Source: Hoeflea_A sp965228785
GTDB taxonomy: Bacteria; Pseudomonadota; Alphaproteobacteria; Rhizobiales; Rhizobiaceae
Length of the DNA: 64,000 bases
NCBI GenBank assembly: GCA_965228785.1
Contig: CBDDIF010000001.1
Location: 3,596,001-3,660,000, forward strand
Reading direction: 5' to 3'
The notes beneath the pieces were generated by a model, which did no database searches, had not been told where the DNA came from, and saw only the letters and a list, made by a program, of their open reading frames with translations. Numbering within the stretch: position 1 is the first letter of the stretch; each line of letters opens with the position of its first letter. Shown one piece after another: positions 29,964 to 39,224 of the stretch. Position numbers and translations under genes: made by a program.

Positions 29964-31979
29964 TCAGTCGGGGGCAACTGCGCTCTCCCGAGAATGCGCC
30001 AGAACCCGGCGCGGCGATCCGTATATGCGGCGAAGCATTGACAGCAGGGTCGACAGCATGCGTCCGTTGACAGCGATGTTGACTGGCGGATCGGAAAATA
30101 GCCGGGCAATCATCTGGTTGCGGATGGCGTCGTGGTCGATGAACCTCAAGGTCATTTGCCTGCGATCAATCTCGACGACTTCGGCTGCGCACTTCAGTCC
30201 GTCGAGGAGACTCACTTCATACCTTTGTCCCTCGGTAAAGCCAGGTGGTGTCGCGCCGATCTCGAAGGTAATATGGTTTATGCTCATGCAGCAAATTGTG
30301 CCGGACCAGTTTACGTCTGGTCCTGCCAACGTTCCCGGCGTGTGCATCGGGAAAGTCTGGTCGTCGATCTCTGGCCGTGGCAGCTCTATGCAAATGGTCA
30401 TGGCTACAAAGGAGTAGATCATGATAACGACGCCCCAGGCGATGCTGAAACCGTCGTGTTCTCCGTATGTCTGAAGCAGCGGGCCATTCACCATTCCGGT
30501 GATCGTCAGAGCGATGATGGTGCCGAACAATATGACCAGCGGATACTGTATCTGAACCTCGGAACGATCCTCGCCTTTTGCCGTCACCTTGAAGGGATGG
30601 CCGAAAGGTTTGCGGATGGCTTTGACGATGGTCAGGGTCACCGGAAAGGCCGCCAGCATGTGCGAGACCTCGGTGAAGAGCGGCAGGCTCTTTTTGTCCG
30701 ACACCCAGGCGAGGAAGATCATGCTGCCCAGGACTGCCGGGAGCCCGTACATAAGGAGCGCTTCCGGGGCGAACAGGATTGCTGGCAACCCAAGGAAGTA
30801 GAAAAGAATGGGCGCCAACAGCATCGCGACGACGAAGGGTCGGCAAAACCAGAACATCAGTCCGTGCAGATAATGTAACCGCTCCATCCATGAAAAACCT
30901 CGACCACGAAACGGCCCGTCGGGCAGCAGAGCGATCTGTATGGTGCCGAGACACCAGCGACAACGTTGGGTGATGTAGCCGGCGAGGCTTTCTGCCGAAA
31001 GACCGACACTCAATCGCTCGTTCAACCAGATCGTTTTCAGACCCCGCTGCATCAAACGATAGGTGGTGTGCAGGTCTTCGGTCACCGATTCCTTGGGCAT
31101 TCCTCCAATCGCTTCCAGCGCGTCGCGACGGACGACAAAGGAGGTGCCGACGCAAAATGCCGTGCCCCAGGCATCCTTGGCTGGCTGCATCACATCGAAA
31201 AAGATGCGCTGATCGTCGACCCAGGACCTGTTTGCCATCAGGTTGTGCTGGACCGGATCAGCATTGTAGTAGAACTGCGGAGTTTGCACGAGACCCACCG
31301 CCTCCTTGTCAAATAGCCCTACAATGCGCTTGAGAATGGTCTTATGCGGTGCGAAATCGGCGTCCAGAACCAGGATGAGTGGTGCATTGGTTTCTTTGGC
31401 GGAAACCGAAAGGCCGTTGTCGAGATTGCCGGCCTTGGCACCGACGTTGTCGTTTCGTCGGACATAACGGGCGCCGAGCTGGGCGCAATAATCGCGAAGC
31501 CAATCGCGGCGGCCATCGTCGAGCACCCATACCGTGTAGTTCGGGTAGTCGATGGCCAGAGCAGCCAGGATAGAGCGCTCAAGTACAACCAAATCTTCGC
31601 TGTAGGTGCAGATCATCACGTCGACAGCCGGCGGCTCCGCCATATCGGCTAGACGGTTGGCCGCCGCGTCGGCCTCTTCCGACCTGTCAATCCGCCGCAC
31701 AAAAAAGGCGACCGACATCGCTGTATAGACGACGACGATCATCTCAAGCGTCGCATAGAAGCGAGGCCAAAGCGCGTAGCTGTTCCAATCGAACAGCGGC
31801 AGAGTCTCGCTGATCCGGTACCAGCCATAAGCGGCCAGCATCGCAACGACCAGTGCGGCAAAAACCAAGCGATCAAGGAAGTGCCGGTTGGACAGGAACA
31901 ACGCGCAGGCCGCAATCAAAAGGCCGATGACCCCACCATATAGGGTTGCGTCCTGAAGCGTCAGGATTTCGGGCGACAT
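29964..31979 (-). CDS. Cellulose-synthase-like family 2 glycosyltransferase with PilZ-like C-terminus
   Basis: 671 aa from ATG 31979 (the frame runs further upstream but inside the preceding gene). Two or three N-terminal membrane helices precede a GT2 domain with all processive-synthase motifs: 'VWVLDDG' near residue 155, 'LVLDADFAPHK' near 205, 'SVTEDLHTTY' near 297 and 'QRCRW' near 337. At least four further membrane helices follow, then a ~100-residue cytosolic tail with a PilZ-like strand pattern but no clear RxxxR or D/NxSxxG. The enzyme should polymerise and extrude a beta-glucan at the inner membrane. Layout and the HlyD neighbour recall BgsA/BgsB, the c-di-GMP-controlled mixed-linkage beta-glucan synthase of Sinorhizobium; curdlan or cellulose synthase are alternatives. 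Confidence 0.88.
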   Translation of the reverse strand: MSPEILTLQDATLYGGVIGLLIAACALFLSNRHFLDRLVFAALVVAMLAAYGWYRISETLPLFDWNSYALWPRFYATLEMIVVVYTAMSVAFFVRRIDRSEEADAAANRLADMAEPPAVDVMICTYSEDLVVLERSILAALAIDYPNYTVWVLDDGRRDWLRDYCAQLGARYVRRNDNVGAKAGNLDNGLSVSAKETNAPLILVLDADFAPHKTILKRIVGLFDKEAVGLVQTPQFYYNADPVQHNLMANRSWVDDQRIFFDVMQPAKDAWGTAFCVGTSFVVRRDALEAIGGMPKESVTEDLHTTYRLMQRGLKTIWLNERLSVGLSAESLAGYITQRCRWCLGTIQIALLPDGPFRGRGFSWMERLHYLHGLMFWFCRPFVVAMLLAPILFYFLGLPAILFAPEALLMYGLPAVLGSMIFLAWVSDKKSLPLFTEVSHMLAAFPVTLTIVKAIRKPFGHPFKVTAKGEDRSEVQIQYPLVILFGTIIALTITGMVNGPLLQTYGEHDGFSIAWGVVIMIYSFVAMTICIELPRPEIDDQTFPMHTPGTLAGPDVNWSGTICCMSINHITFEIGATPPGFTEGQRYEVSLLDGLKCAAEVVEIDRRQMTLRFIDHDAIRNQMIARLFSDPPVNIAVNGRMLSTLLSMLRRIYGSPRRVLAHSRESAVAPD

Positions 31980-33277
31980 GCAGCGGCCTCCGTTTCGATG
32001 TCGGCGAGAGGTCGGCCAGTGAATGGGTTCCAGCCGGTGCCGGCCAGAGCGGCCCATGCGGTGGCCCCGATATGGGGCAGGCGGAAATAGAAGAACTCCG
32101 GCGCATCGGAATCCGGTCCGGTAGTCAGGCCGGTTGTCAGGCGGTCTTTCGAGCTGGCGTAGATCAGACCGTCTCCGACGCGGTTCTCCATCACGATCCT
32201 CAGCATACTCCGAGCCTCGTCGTTGCGCCCGAAGGCTTTCAGTACCAGCGCGCCCTGGGCCGTACCCTCGAGCCAAGCTGCGTCCCGGTCCGTGTTGAAA
32301 TCGAGACCGCCATCGACTCCGAAACCCGACAGGGTTGCGTCGATGGCCCGATCGGACTTTGCGACGACTTGTGGCGCGGCAATCAAAGGCCAGAGCTGAG
32401 CGTCAAGGCCGGTCTGTTCGCGGTTCCAGGTCGCCCCGTCCGAACCGGTCCCTATGTGAAACTGGGCGTCGTGGACCGACCAGGCGGCGGCAACGAAGGT
32501 GAGGGCTCTTGCGGCGTGCCGGCGCCACACACCTTTTCCTGTCGTCTCTGCCAGCCATCGGTTGGCAGCATAGACGTCGATATTGTGTTCGGTGGATTTC
32601 CAGCCGATCCGGCGGGGCGTTGGCTCAAACCCGTAGAAACCGCCTCGGTAGCCGCCAGGTCCGTGGCTGTCGAACGTCAGGGTGTTGATCCACCGCATGA
32701 TGCGCTTTGCCCCGTCCAGATAACGGGTTTCACCGGTGGTTCGGTGCAGGTTCAGAAGGGCGAGCGCCGCCCAGGCCGTACTGCCAGTTGCCGTTCCGGC
32801 CTGATAGGCGTCCTCACGCCAGGTGCCGGTCTCTTCGTCACGGTATCCGGGCATGGGCGCCGGTTTGGTCAAGTCTTCAATCGGGCCGGCCTTGTAGGCG
32901 TTGCGCAGCCGACCGTCCCGATAGTGCCGGTCGTTGTCGATGGCATACAGCAATGCGTCGCCAATGGGTGTTGCCGCCGATATTTGACCGCATCCTATGA
33001 GTGCGACAATAACCAGGGCGTTATCGTAAACAAAGGCGACGTCGCGCAACACCGGCAGCAACGGGTCACCTTCAGGGCGCGCTTCGTAGCTGGCCAGAAA
33101 GGCCGGCCCCTGTCCGAAAAGGGCCAATCGATTTGCAAAGCTCTGGCAGGCGGCACAGGCTACAGTGTCGACAGTCTGCTCGGCCCGTCCGGGGTTTGGT
33201 GTGGTTGCAGCGATAGTGGCGGCCAAAACAATGGCGCACTGCCGTGCAGCCCGGAAAACGTGAGACATCGCACCCAT
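31961..33277 (-). CDS. Exported alpha-helical-toroid glycosidase-like protein
   Basis: 438 aa; ATG 33277 has AAGGA eight bases ahead. The N-terminus 'CAIVLAATIAATTPNPGRAEQ' looks like a Sec signal peptide. The body repeats helical hairpins with 'ATGSTAWAALALLNLHRTTG' (near residue 170), 'YGFEPTPRRIGWKSTEHNIDVYAANRWLAE' split over a loop (near 225) and 'GATAWAALAGTGWNPF' near the end, a pattern seen in (alpha/alpha)6 glycoside hydrolase-like proteins of polysaccharide operons. The catalytic residues are not certain; the 'STEHN' Glu and a later 'LDFNTDRD' Asp are candidates. It overlaps the glycosyltransferase start by 19 bases, so translation is coupled. Likely role: periplasmic trimming or editing of the nascent glucan. 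Confidence 0.7.
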   Translation of the reverse strand: MGAMSHVFRAARQCAIVLAATIAATTPNPGRAEQTVDTVACAACQSFANRLALFGQGPAFLASYEARPEGDPLLPVLRDVAFVYDNALVIVALIGCGQISAATPIGDALLYAIDNDRHYRDGRLRNAYKAGPIEDLTKPAPMPGYRDEETGTWREDAYQAGTATGSTAWAALALLNLHRTTGETRYLDGAKRIMRWINTLTFDSHGPGGYRGGFYGFEPTPRRIGWKSTEHNIDVYAANRWLAETTGKGVWRRHAARALTFVAAAWSVHDAQFHIGTGSDGATWNREQTGLDAQLWPLIAAPQVVAKSDRAIDATLSGFGVDGGLDFNTDRDAAWLEGTAQGALVLKAFGRNDEARSMLRIVMENRVGDGLIYASSKDRLTTGLTTGPDSDAPEFFYFRLPHIGATAWAALAGTGWNPFTGRPLADIETEAAACRPKS

Positions 33278-33311
33278 TTCTGCTTCCTTGAAGGGGGTTT
33301 CGGCATAGGCC

Positions 33312-34682
33312 TCAATCCCGGGCTTCTGTTTGCCGTGGTTCGTCCAGGCCAATACGTAGCTCAGCCGTTGCGGGTTGAATCAGGGCTGTCTGCCGGGGTC
33401 GGACATCGTCTGGTCGATCATCCAGAGCGGCCGGCGAGTCACTCCCGAGCAGCCGGACCACGCGATCGAACAGCGGTTCGCCGAGTGACACGGTGACTTC
33501 TTCGCCAACGTGACAGCCGAAGAAGAGATCTTCCTTCTGTCTTGCTTCTTGCGACCAATCCAGTTCGATGATGACGTAGATCTCGTGGCCCTTGGCTGCC
33601 GGAAACGCCTTGTAGTATCGGTTCTCCGTGCCATCGCTGAAATAACGCACGGTCTTGCTGATTCGGCCGCGCTGCTTGGTGCCAAGCGAGCGGATGTTGA
33701 CGACCGCCGGCGTGCCTATCTCCAGACCGGCGACATCGCGGCCGGCGAACACTGCTGCGACGAAGGAGCGTGAACAATCCAGTGAGCGGGCGAGAAGGCC
33801 GCCCTGCTGCAGATAGTCGCCGTGGCCGACCTCTACACTGACGATGCGGCCTTTGTGCAAAGCGGTCACCTGCGCCCTGGCTGCGTTTTCGTACCGTCCC
33901 TGTTCGCCGCTCATCAGGCTATCCAGTTTGTCAATTCGATCGATTACGTTGGTATGCTGGGTGCTGGCTTTCTTGTTTTCCAGATCAAGTGATTGCTCCT
34001 GGAACTCCAACGCCATGAGGTTGGTGGCGAAGCCGCCGGAATAGTCACCGCGGATTATTGACTGTGAAAGCTCCTTGGCGCGCTCCAGCTCGCCCGTTGC
34101 GGCCGTGAGTTCATGCTGCGCGGCGGCCAGCTTTTGTTCAAGTGGCTTGACCACGCTGGCGTTCAGAAGTTCGGCTTCGACCAAACCTCTCTTCTGATCG
34201 ACCAGCGACTGCTGCTCGCCGACACGGGCTTCGTAGATGCGTACTCGACTTTCCGATTTGCTCACCATGGCTGCCAGCTCATCTATGACGCCCTGACGGG
34301 TTGCGGCTATCTGGGCGCGAATGAATGTCAGCTGGCGAGCCGTTCGTTCCTGCGTGGAACGGATCATCTTGAGGCGGTCGCTGAGCTGCAAGCGCTCCAG
34401 GCGCAGGCTCACCATCAGCGACGCGTCGGCCTCGAAATTCTCGATTTGGGCGGCGCGCTGTCCCGGAGCGACATCATCGCCAATCTGCAAGTCCAGATTG
34501 GTCACTCTGCCTGCTATGCGTGACGTGATCGATTGAACCGGCGCGTTGATGATCGCCCGAGACGATACGAGGAAGTAGTATTTTGGTATCGCCGACAGCA
34601 CCAAGACCAAGACCAGTATTATTGCAAAAAGATAGCCGACCATGCGCGAAGCGTGGAGGAGATGATGGCTTCGTCGTGACAT
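33312..34682 (-). CDS. HlyD-like membrane-fusion protein of the polysaccharide operon
   Basis: 456 aa from ATG 34682 (CGGAG upstream). A single N-terminal membrane helix 'YLFAIILVLVLVLSAIPKYYFL' is followed by a biotinyl-lipoyl-like half ('ITSRIAGRVTNLDLQIGDDVAPGQ'), a long coiled-coil hairpin (roughly residues 95-260, rich in Glu/Gln/Leu) and the second half ('GRIVSVEVGHGDYLQQGGLLA'). This is the adaptor layout of type I export and of Alg44/BgsB-like proteins that carry exopolysaccharide across the periplasm. It is the first gene of the operon, 34 bases ahead of the toroid protein. Confidence 0.88.
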   Translation of the reverse strand: MSRRSHHLLHASRMVGYLFAIILVLVLVLSAIPKYYFLVSSRAIINAPVQSITSRIAGRVTNLDLQIGDDVAPGQRAAQIENFEADASLMVSLRLERLQLSDRLKMIRSTQERTARQLTFIRAQIAATRQGVIDELAAMVSKSESRVRIYEARVGEQQSLVDQKRGLVEAELLNASVVKPLEQKLAAAQHELTAATGELERAKELSQSIIRGDYSGGFATNLMALEFQEQSLDLENKKASTQHTNVIDRIDKLDSLMSGEQGRYENAARAQVTALHKGRIVSVEVGHGDYLQQGGLLARSLDCSRSFVAAVFAGRDVAGLEIGTPAVVNIRSLGTKQRGRISKTVRYFSDGTENRYYKAFPAAKGHEIYVIIELDWSQEARQKEDLFFGCHVGEEVTVSLGEPLFDRVVRLLGSDSPAALDDRPDDVRPRQTALIQPATAELRIGLDEPRQTEARD

Positions 34683-34770
34683 CCGAAACTCCGAAAGGCG
34701 TGGATCCAAACGTGGCCATGTACAGCAAAGCCAGCCACTTGGCGTCAGACTTCACCGATGACGCCTGGGT

Positions 34771-34834
34771 TATGAAATAATATCTCTGAAATATTTTGCA
34801 CTACAAACTGTCTATAAGTGCAGATTATTTCATA
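34771..34834. repeat. Nested inverted repeat in the polysaccharide-operon promoter
   Basis: Outer perfect 11-bp arms TATGAAATAAT (34771-34781) and ATTATTTCATA (34824-34834) enclose inner 6-bp arms TGCACT (34797-34802) and AGTGCA (34817-34822). It lies 89-152 bases before the HlyD start codon. It could be a paired operator or a cruciform; there is no coding sense in it. Confidence 0.7.
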
Positions 34835-35208
34835 TTATCTCTCAGTATTGTAGAATAATTATCGCTGATTCTGTGTTTCCAAAAAGACTGAGGAATCGGT
34901 TATTTGACTGGTTTTATCTTGTGTTCATGACGTTGCGGAGTTGGATTGATCAACTCCTGTATTCCCTGAGAGGTGGGTGAAGGGCCTGAGTATTTGGATT
35001 AAATTCTGCCAGGTTTGGTGAAGTTCACAAAACCGGATGCTGCCTCCGTCAACTGCTATTCGGGTTAGACCGAATCGTTCACTAATGGTGTTCGCAGTTC
35101 CCAATCGCGGGAACCGTTGATCCGCTATCACTTTCGGAATGGACAAAAAAGGAACATTCCTATTTTAATTGTTATAATTCAGTATTTTATGTCTGCATTG
35201 CCAAAACG

Positions 35209-35223
35209 GAACAAATCGAGTAC
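35209..35223. promoter_or_regulatory. LexA-box-like site upstream of recA
   Basis: GAAC-N7-GTAC, one mismatch from the alphaproteobacterial SOS box GAAC-N7-GAAC (GTTC-N7-GTTC on the other strand), 61 bases before the recA start. Position and pattern fit SOS control of recA. Confidence 0.5.
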
Positions 35224-35283
35224 ATTCGTCACCATGCGGCATTCGTTGCCAGCAATGCGTATATAACCTAAAGGTGGATGGTA

Positions 35284-36363
35284 ATGGCTCAGAACTCATT
35301 GCGGCTGGTAGAGGAAAATTCGGTGGACAAAAGCAAAGCGCTGGATGCGGCGCTAACGCAGATCGAGCGGGCTTTCGGCAAGGGTTCGATCATGAAACTC
35401 GGCTCGAACGAGAAAATCGTCGAGATCGAAACGGTGTCAACTGGGTCGTTGGGACTCGACATCGCGCTCGGGGTCGGCGGACTTCCCAAAGGACGCATCA
35501 TCGAAATCTACGGCCCGGAGAGTTCGGGCAAGACGACCATGGCGCTTCATACCATTGCCGAAGCGCAGAAGAACGGCGGCATCTGCGGTTTTGTCGATGC
35601 GGAGCACGCGCTCGACCCGGTCTATGCCCGTAAGCTCGGCGTCGACCTGGAGAACCTGCTGATCTCGCAGCCGGACACGGGCGAGCAGGCGCTTGAAATC
35701 ACCGACACTCTGGTGCGATCCGGTGCCATCGACGTGCTGGTGATCGACTCAGTCGCGGCGCTGACACCGCGGGCGGAAATCGAGGGCGAGATGGGCGATT
35801 CGCTGCCCGGCATGCAGGCTCGCCTGATGAGCCAGGCGCTGCGCAAACTGACAGCGTCGATCTCGCGCTCCAACTGCATGGTTATCTTCATCAACCAGAT
35901 TCGCATGAAGATCGGTGTCATGTTCGGTTCACCGGAAACCACCAGTGGCGGCAACGCGCTCAAATTCTACGCCTCCGTGCGCCTCGACATTCGGCGTATC
36001 GGTTCGGTCAAGGACCGAGACGAGGTTGTCGGCAACCAGACCCGTATCAAGGTCGTCAAGAACAAGATGGCGCCGCCTTTCAAGCAGGTCGAGTTCGACA
36101 TCATGTATGGTGAAGGCGTTTCAAAGACTGGCGAGTTGATAGACCTGGGGGTGAAATCCGGCATTGTCGAAAAGTCCGGCGCCTGGTTCTCCTACAACAG
36201 CCAACGACTTGGTCAGGGGCGCGAGAATGCCAAACAGTTCTTGCGCGACAATCCGGAGATCTCCGACGAGATCGAACTGGCATTGCGGCAGAATGCCGGA
36301 CTGATCGCCGAACAGCTTCTTGAGGAAGGGCATCCAGGCGAGGATGATGTAGCCGAAGGCTGA
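35284..36363 (+). CDS. recA: Recombinase A
   Basis: 359 aa. I chose ATG 35284 because AAGG at 35271 is then nine bases away and the protein opens 'MAQNSLRLVEENSVDKSKAL', as in other alphaproteobacterial RecA; an ATG at 35278 is too close. Walker A 'GPESSGKTT' near residue 70, Walker B 'DVLVIDSVAAL' near 145, loop L1 around 'GEMGDSLPGMQARLMSQALRKL' positions 155-176 and loop L2 'GSPETTSGGNALKFY' near 220 are intact. It forms filaments on single-stranded DNA for recombination and triggers LexA self-cleavage. An intrinsic terminator follows. Confidence 0.99.
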   Translation: MAQNSLRLVEENSVDKSKALDAALTQIERAFGKGSIMKLGSNEKIVEIETVSTGSLGLDIALGVGGLPKGRIIEIYGPESSGKTTMALHTIAEAQKNGGICGFVDAEHALDPVYARKLGVDLENLLISQPDTGEQALEITDTLVRSGAIDVLVIDSVAALTPRAEIEGEMGDSLPGMQARLMSQALRKLTASISRSNCMVIFINQIRMKIGVMFGSPETTSGGNALKFYASVRLDIRRIGSVKDRDEVVGNQTRIKVVKNKMAPPFKQVEFDIMYGEGVSKTGELIDLGVKSGIVEKSGAWFSYNSQRLGQGRENAKQFLRDNPEISDEIELALRQNAGLIAEQLLEEGHPGEDDVAEG

Positions 36364-36395
36364 CGCCTCCTCAAAGACAAGTTGAAGATTTGTGA

Positions 36396-36425
36396 CCGGC
36401 GACGGGTTTCCCGCCGCCGGTTTTT
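36396..36425 (+). terminator. Rho-independent terminator after recA
   Basis: Eleven-base GC-rich arms (36396-36406 and 36410-36420, one mismatch) with a TTT loop are followed by five Ts, 33 bases after the recA stop codon. Confidence 0.9.
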
Positions 36426-36562
36426 GATATCAGTATCCGGTCGGCAGAAGTCGCCAGCTCCGCCGGCTGCTTCTGCTGGACAGTGCAGCGAGCGGCGGAT
36501 AAAAGCCGGTCTGAAAAAGCGCCGCCCCGAAGGACGGTGCGTCCAGCAAGTTCAGAAGGTTC

Positions 36563-39223
36563 ATGATGAGTGGCGTAAACGAGATCCGCACCGCCTTTCT
36601 CGATTATTTCGGCAAGAACGGGCATGAGATCGTCGCGTCCAGCCCGCTGGTGCCGCGAAACGATCCGACTTTGATGTTCGTCAATGCGGGCATGGTGCAG
36701 TTCAAGAATGTCTTTACCGGTCTCGAGCATCGGCCCTACACCCGCGCGGTGACGGCGCAAAAATGCGTACGTGCCGGGGGCAAGCACAACGACCTCGACA
36801 ATGTCGGGTACACAGCCCGCCACCACACCTTCTTCGAAATGCTCGGCAACTTTTCGTTCGGCGATTACTTCAAGGATCTGGCGATCGAGCTGGCCTGGAA
36901 TCTGATCACCAAGGAATACGGACTGGATGCCAAAAGACTGCTGGTGACGGTCTATCACACGGACGACGAAGCCTTCGATCTTTGGAAGAAGATCGCTGGT
37001 CTGCCGGATGAGCGCATCATCCGGATCCCGACCCACGACAACTTCTGGGCTATGGGTGACACCGGGCCTTGCGGACCCTGTTCGGAGATCTTCTACGATC
37101 ACGGCGAGGGGATTCCCGGCGGACCGCCCGGATCACCTGATGAAGATGGCGACCGGTTCATCGAGATCTGGAACCTCGTCTTCATGCAGTACGAGCAACA
37201 GACGCTTGAGACGCGGGTCGATCTTCCGCGTCCGTCCATCGATACCGGCATGGGGTTGGAGCGCATCGCCGCCGTGTTGCAGGGCAAGCACGACAACTAT
37301 GACATCGACCTGTTCCAGGCGCTGATCGGTGCTTCGGTCGAACTGACTGGCGTTGCAGCGGAAGGCAAGGCGCAAGGCAGCCACCGGGTGATCGCGGACC
37401 ATCTGCGCTCGACTGCGTTCCTGATCGCCGATGGCGTGCTGCCGTCCAATGAGGGCCGTGGCTATGTCCTGCGACGCATCATGCGTCGCGCCATGCGCCA
37501 CGCTGAATTACTCGGAGCGCGCGAGCCGCTGATGTGGAAGCTGCTGCCTGCCCTGGTCGAGCAGATGGGGCGTGCCTATCCTGAGCTGGTGCGTGCCGAG
37601 GCGCTTATCTCCGAGACGCTCAAGCTGGAAGAAACCCGCTTCCGCAAGACCCTGGAGCGCGGCCTCAACTTGCTCGCAGATGCCAGTGCCGACATGGGTG
37701 AGGGTGATGTGCTGGACGGCGAGACAGCCTTCAAGCTCTATGACACTTATGGCTTTCCGCTTGATCTGACTCAGGACGCCCTACGTCAGCGTGGCATCCA
37801 TGTCGATGATGCGGGCTTCAAGGCTGCGATGGAACGACAGAAAGCCGAAGCACGCGCCAACTGGGCTGGCTCCGGCGAGGCAGCGACTGAGACCATCTGG
37901 CTCGAACTGCGTGATCGCGAAGGTGCCACTGATTTCCTCGGTTACGACACAGAACAGGCCGAGGGTGTGGTTCTGGCGGTTGTTGCGGACGGCGCTGAAG
38001 TTGGAGAAGCGTCGAAAGGCGAAACTGTCCAGTTGATCGTCAATCAGACGCCGTTCTACGGCGAATCCGGTGGCCAGATGGGTGATATCGGAACGATTTC
38101 AGGCGAAGGTTTCAAGCTGACGGTCACGGATACGCAAAAGAAGGCCGATGGTTTGCACGTGCACTACGCCATGGTCGACGAAGGGTCTGTCAAGACGGGT
38201 GCCGAGGTGATCCTTTCGGTGGATCACGAGCGCCGCAGCCGTCTGCGGTCCAACCATTCGGCAACGCACCTATTGCACGAAGCGCTGCGCGAGGTGCTAG
38301 GCAGCCACGTTGCTCAGAAGGGCTCCCTGGTCGCTCCCGATCGACTGCGCTTTGACATATCGCATCCCAAGCCGGTCGAGGGCGCCGAGATGACTGCCGT
38401 CGAAAACCTGGCCAATGAAATGGTGATTCAGAACAGCCCGGTCACGACCCGGTTGATGGCCGTCGACGACGCCATTGCCGAAGGGGCAATGGCTCTGTTC
38501 GGTGAAAAATACGGCGACGAGGTACGGGTCGTGTCGATGGGTACAGCCCTACATGGTGGCAAGGAAGGCAAGACCTATTCGACAGAACTTTGCGGTGGCA
38601 CGCACGTCAATGCGACCGGTGACATTGGTCTGGTTAGAGTAGTCGGGGAAAGTGCCGTCGGTGCCGGGGTCCGGCGTCTGGAAGCACTGACCGGAGATGC
38701 CGCTCGCCAATACCTTGGTGAGCAGGACGATCGGGTCAAGGCGCTCGCTTCTAGCCTCCGGGTCCAACCAGCCGAACTCGTTGATCGAGTCGACGCGCTG
38801 GTCGACGAGCGGCGCAAGCTGGAACGCGAAGTGACCGAGTTGAAAAAGAAGCTGGCGCTGGGCGGTGGCGGTCAGTCGTCCGACGAGACGCGCCAAGTCG
38901 GCGATCTGAAGTTCCTTGGCAAGGTAGTTAGCGGTGTCGCACCGCGCGATCTCAAGGGCATGGCCGATGAGGCGAAGGCATCACTGGGCTCGGGTGTCGT
39001 CGCGCTGGTCGGGGTTTCCGATGACGGCAAAGCAAGCATCGTTGTTGGTGTCACCAGCGATTTGATCGATCGCGTCAGTGCCGTCGATCTGGTGCGCAAG
39101 GGATCGGAAGCGCTCGGCGGAAAGGGTGGCGGCGGTCGTCCCGACATGGCACAGGCCGGCGGCCCGGATGCCGGCAAGGCCGATGCGGCAATCGATGCCG
39201 TGGCGGGTGCACTGGCCGCCTGA
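36563..39223 (+). CDS. alaS: Alanyl-tRNA synthetase
   Basis: 886 aa (885 if the second ATG at 36566, better spaced from AGAAGG, is used). Class II catalytic domain residues 1-~440 with 'DPTLMFVNAGMVQFKN' and 'KCVRAGGKHNDLDNVGYTARHHTFFEMLGNFSFG'-type motif 1/2 region near residues 65-100, the editing domain with 'NHSATHLLHEALREVLG' (zinc His motif) near 555 and 'CGGTHV' near 680, and the C-terminal coiled coil/DHHA1 domain with a GGGGRPDMAQAGG end. It charges tRNA-Ala and removes mischarged Ser or Gly. About 140 bases of leader separate it from the recA terminator, so it has its own promoter. Confidence 0.99.
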   Translation: MMSGVNEIRTAFLDYFGKNGHEIVASSPLVPRNDPTLMFVNAGMVQFKNVFTGLEHRPYTRAVTAQKCVRAGGKHNDLDNVGYTARHHTFFEMLGNFSFGDYFKDLAIELAWNLITKEYGLDAKRLLVTVYHTDDEAFDLWKKIAGLPDERIIRIPTHDNFWAMGDTGPCGPCSEIFYDHGEGIPGGPPGSPDEDGDRFIEIWNLVFMQYEQQTLETRVDLPRPSIDTGMGLERIAAVLQGKHDNYDIDLFQALIGASVELTGVAAEGKAQGSHRVIADHLRSTAFLIADGVLPSNEGRGYVLRRIMRRAMRHAELLGAREPLMWKLLPALVEQMGRAYPELVRAEALISETLKLEETRFRKTLERGLNLLADASADMGEGDVLDGETAFKLYDTYGFPLDLTQDALRQRGIHVDDAGFKAAMERQKAEARANWAGSGEAATETIWLELRDREGATDFLGYDTEQAEGVVLAVVADGAEVGEASKGETVQLIVNQTPFYGESGGQMGDIGTISGEGFKLTVTDTQKKADGLHVHYAMVDEGSVKTGAEVILSVDHERRSRLRSNHSATHLLHEALREVLGSHVAQKGSLVAPDRLRFDISHPKPVEGAEMTAVENLANEMVIQNSPVTTRLMAVDDAIAEGAMALFGEKYGDEVRVVSMGTALHGGKEGKTYSTELCGGTHVNATGDIGLVRVVGESAVGAGVRRLEALTGDAARQYLGEQDDRVKALASSLRVQPAELVDRVDALVDERRKLEREVTELKKKLALGGGGQSSDETRQVGDLKFLGKVVSGVAPRDLKGMADEAKASLGSGVVALVGVSDDGKASIVVGVTSDLIDRVSAVDLVRKGSEALGGKGGGGRPDMAQAGGPDAGKADAAIDAVAGALAA

Positions 39224-39224
39224 A

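Larger units (their letters stand above)
34683..35277. promoter_or_regulatory. 595-base intergenic region upstream of the polysaccharide operon and recA
   Basis: The stretch serves two divergent transcripts. The left half (34765-34920) is strongly AT-rich and holds a nested inverted repeat; the right half holds GTTCCC-N6-GGGAAC (35097-35114) and, near recA, a LexA-box-like sequence. A leftward 73-codon frame (34925-35146, TTG start, no good Shine-Dalgarno) is open here but has no recognisable family and I do not call it a gene. Confidence 0.6.

Noticed and set aside
31946..33496. 516-codon rightward frame opposite the toroid protein gene
   Set aside because: No family, starts and ends inside other genes; shadow of a high-GC coding region.
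34925..35146. 73-codon leftward frame upstream of recA
   Set aside because: TTG start without ribosome site, overlaps promoter dyads, no recognisable family.
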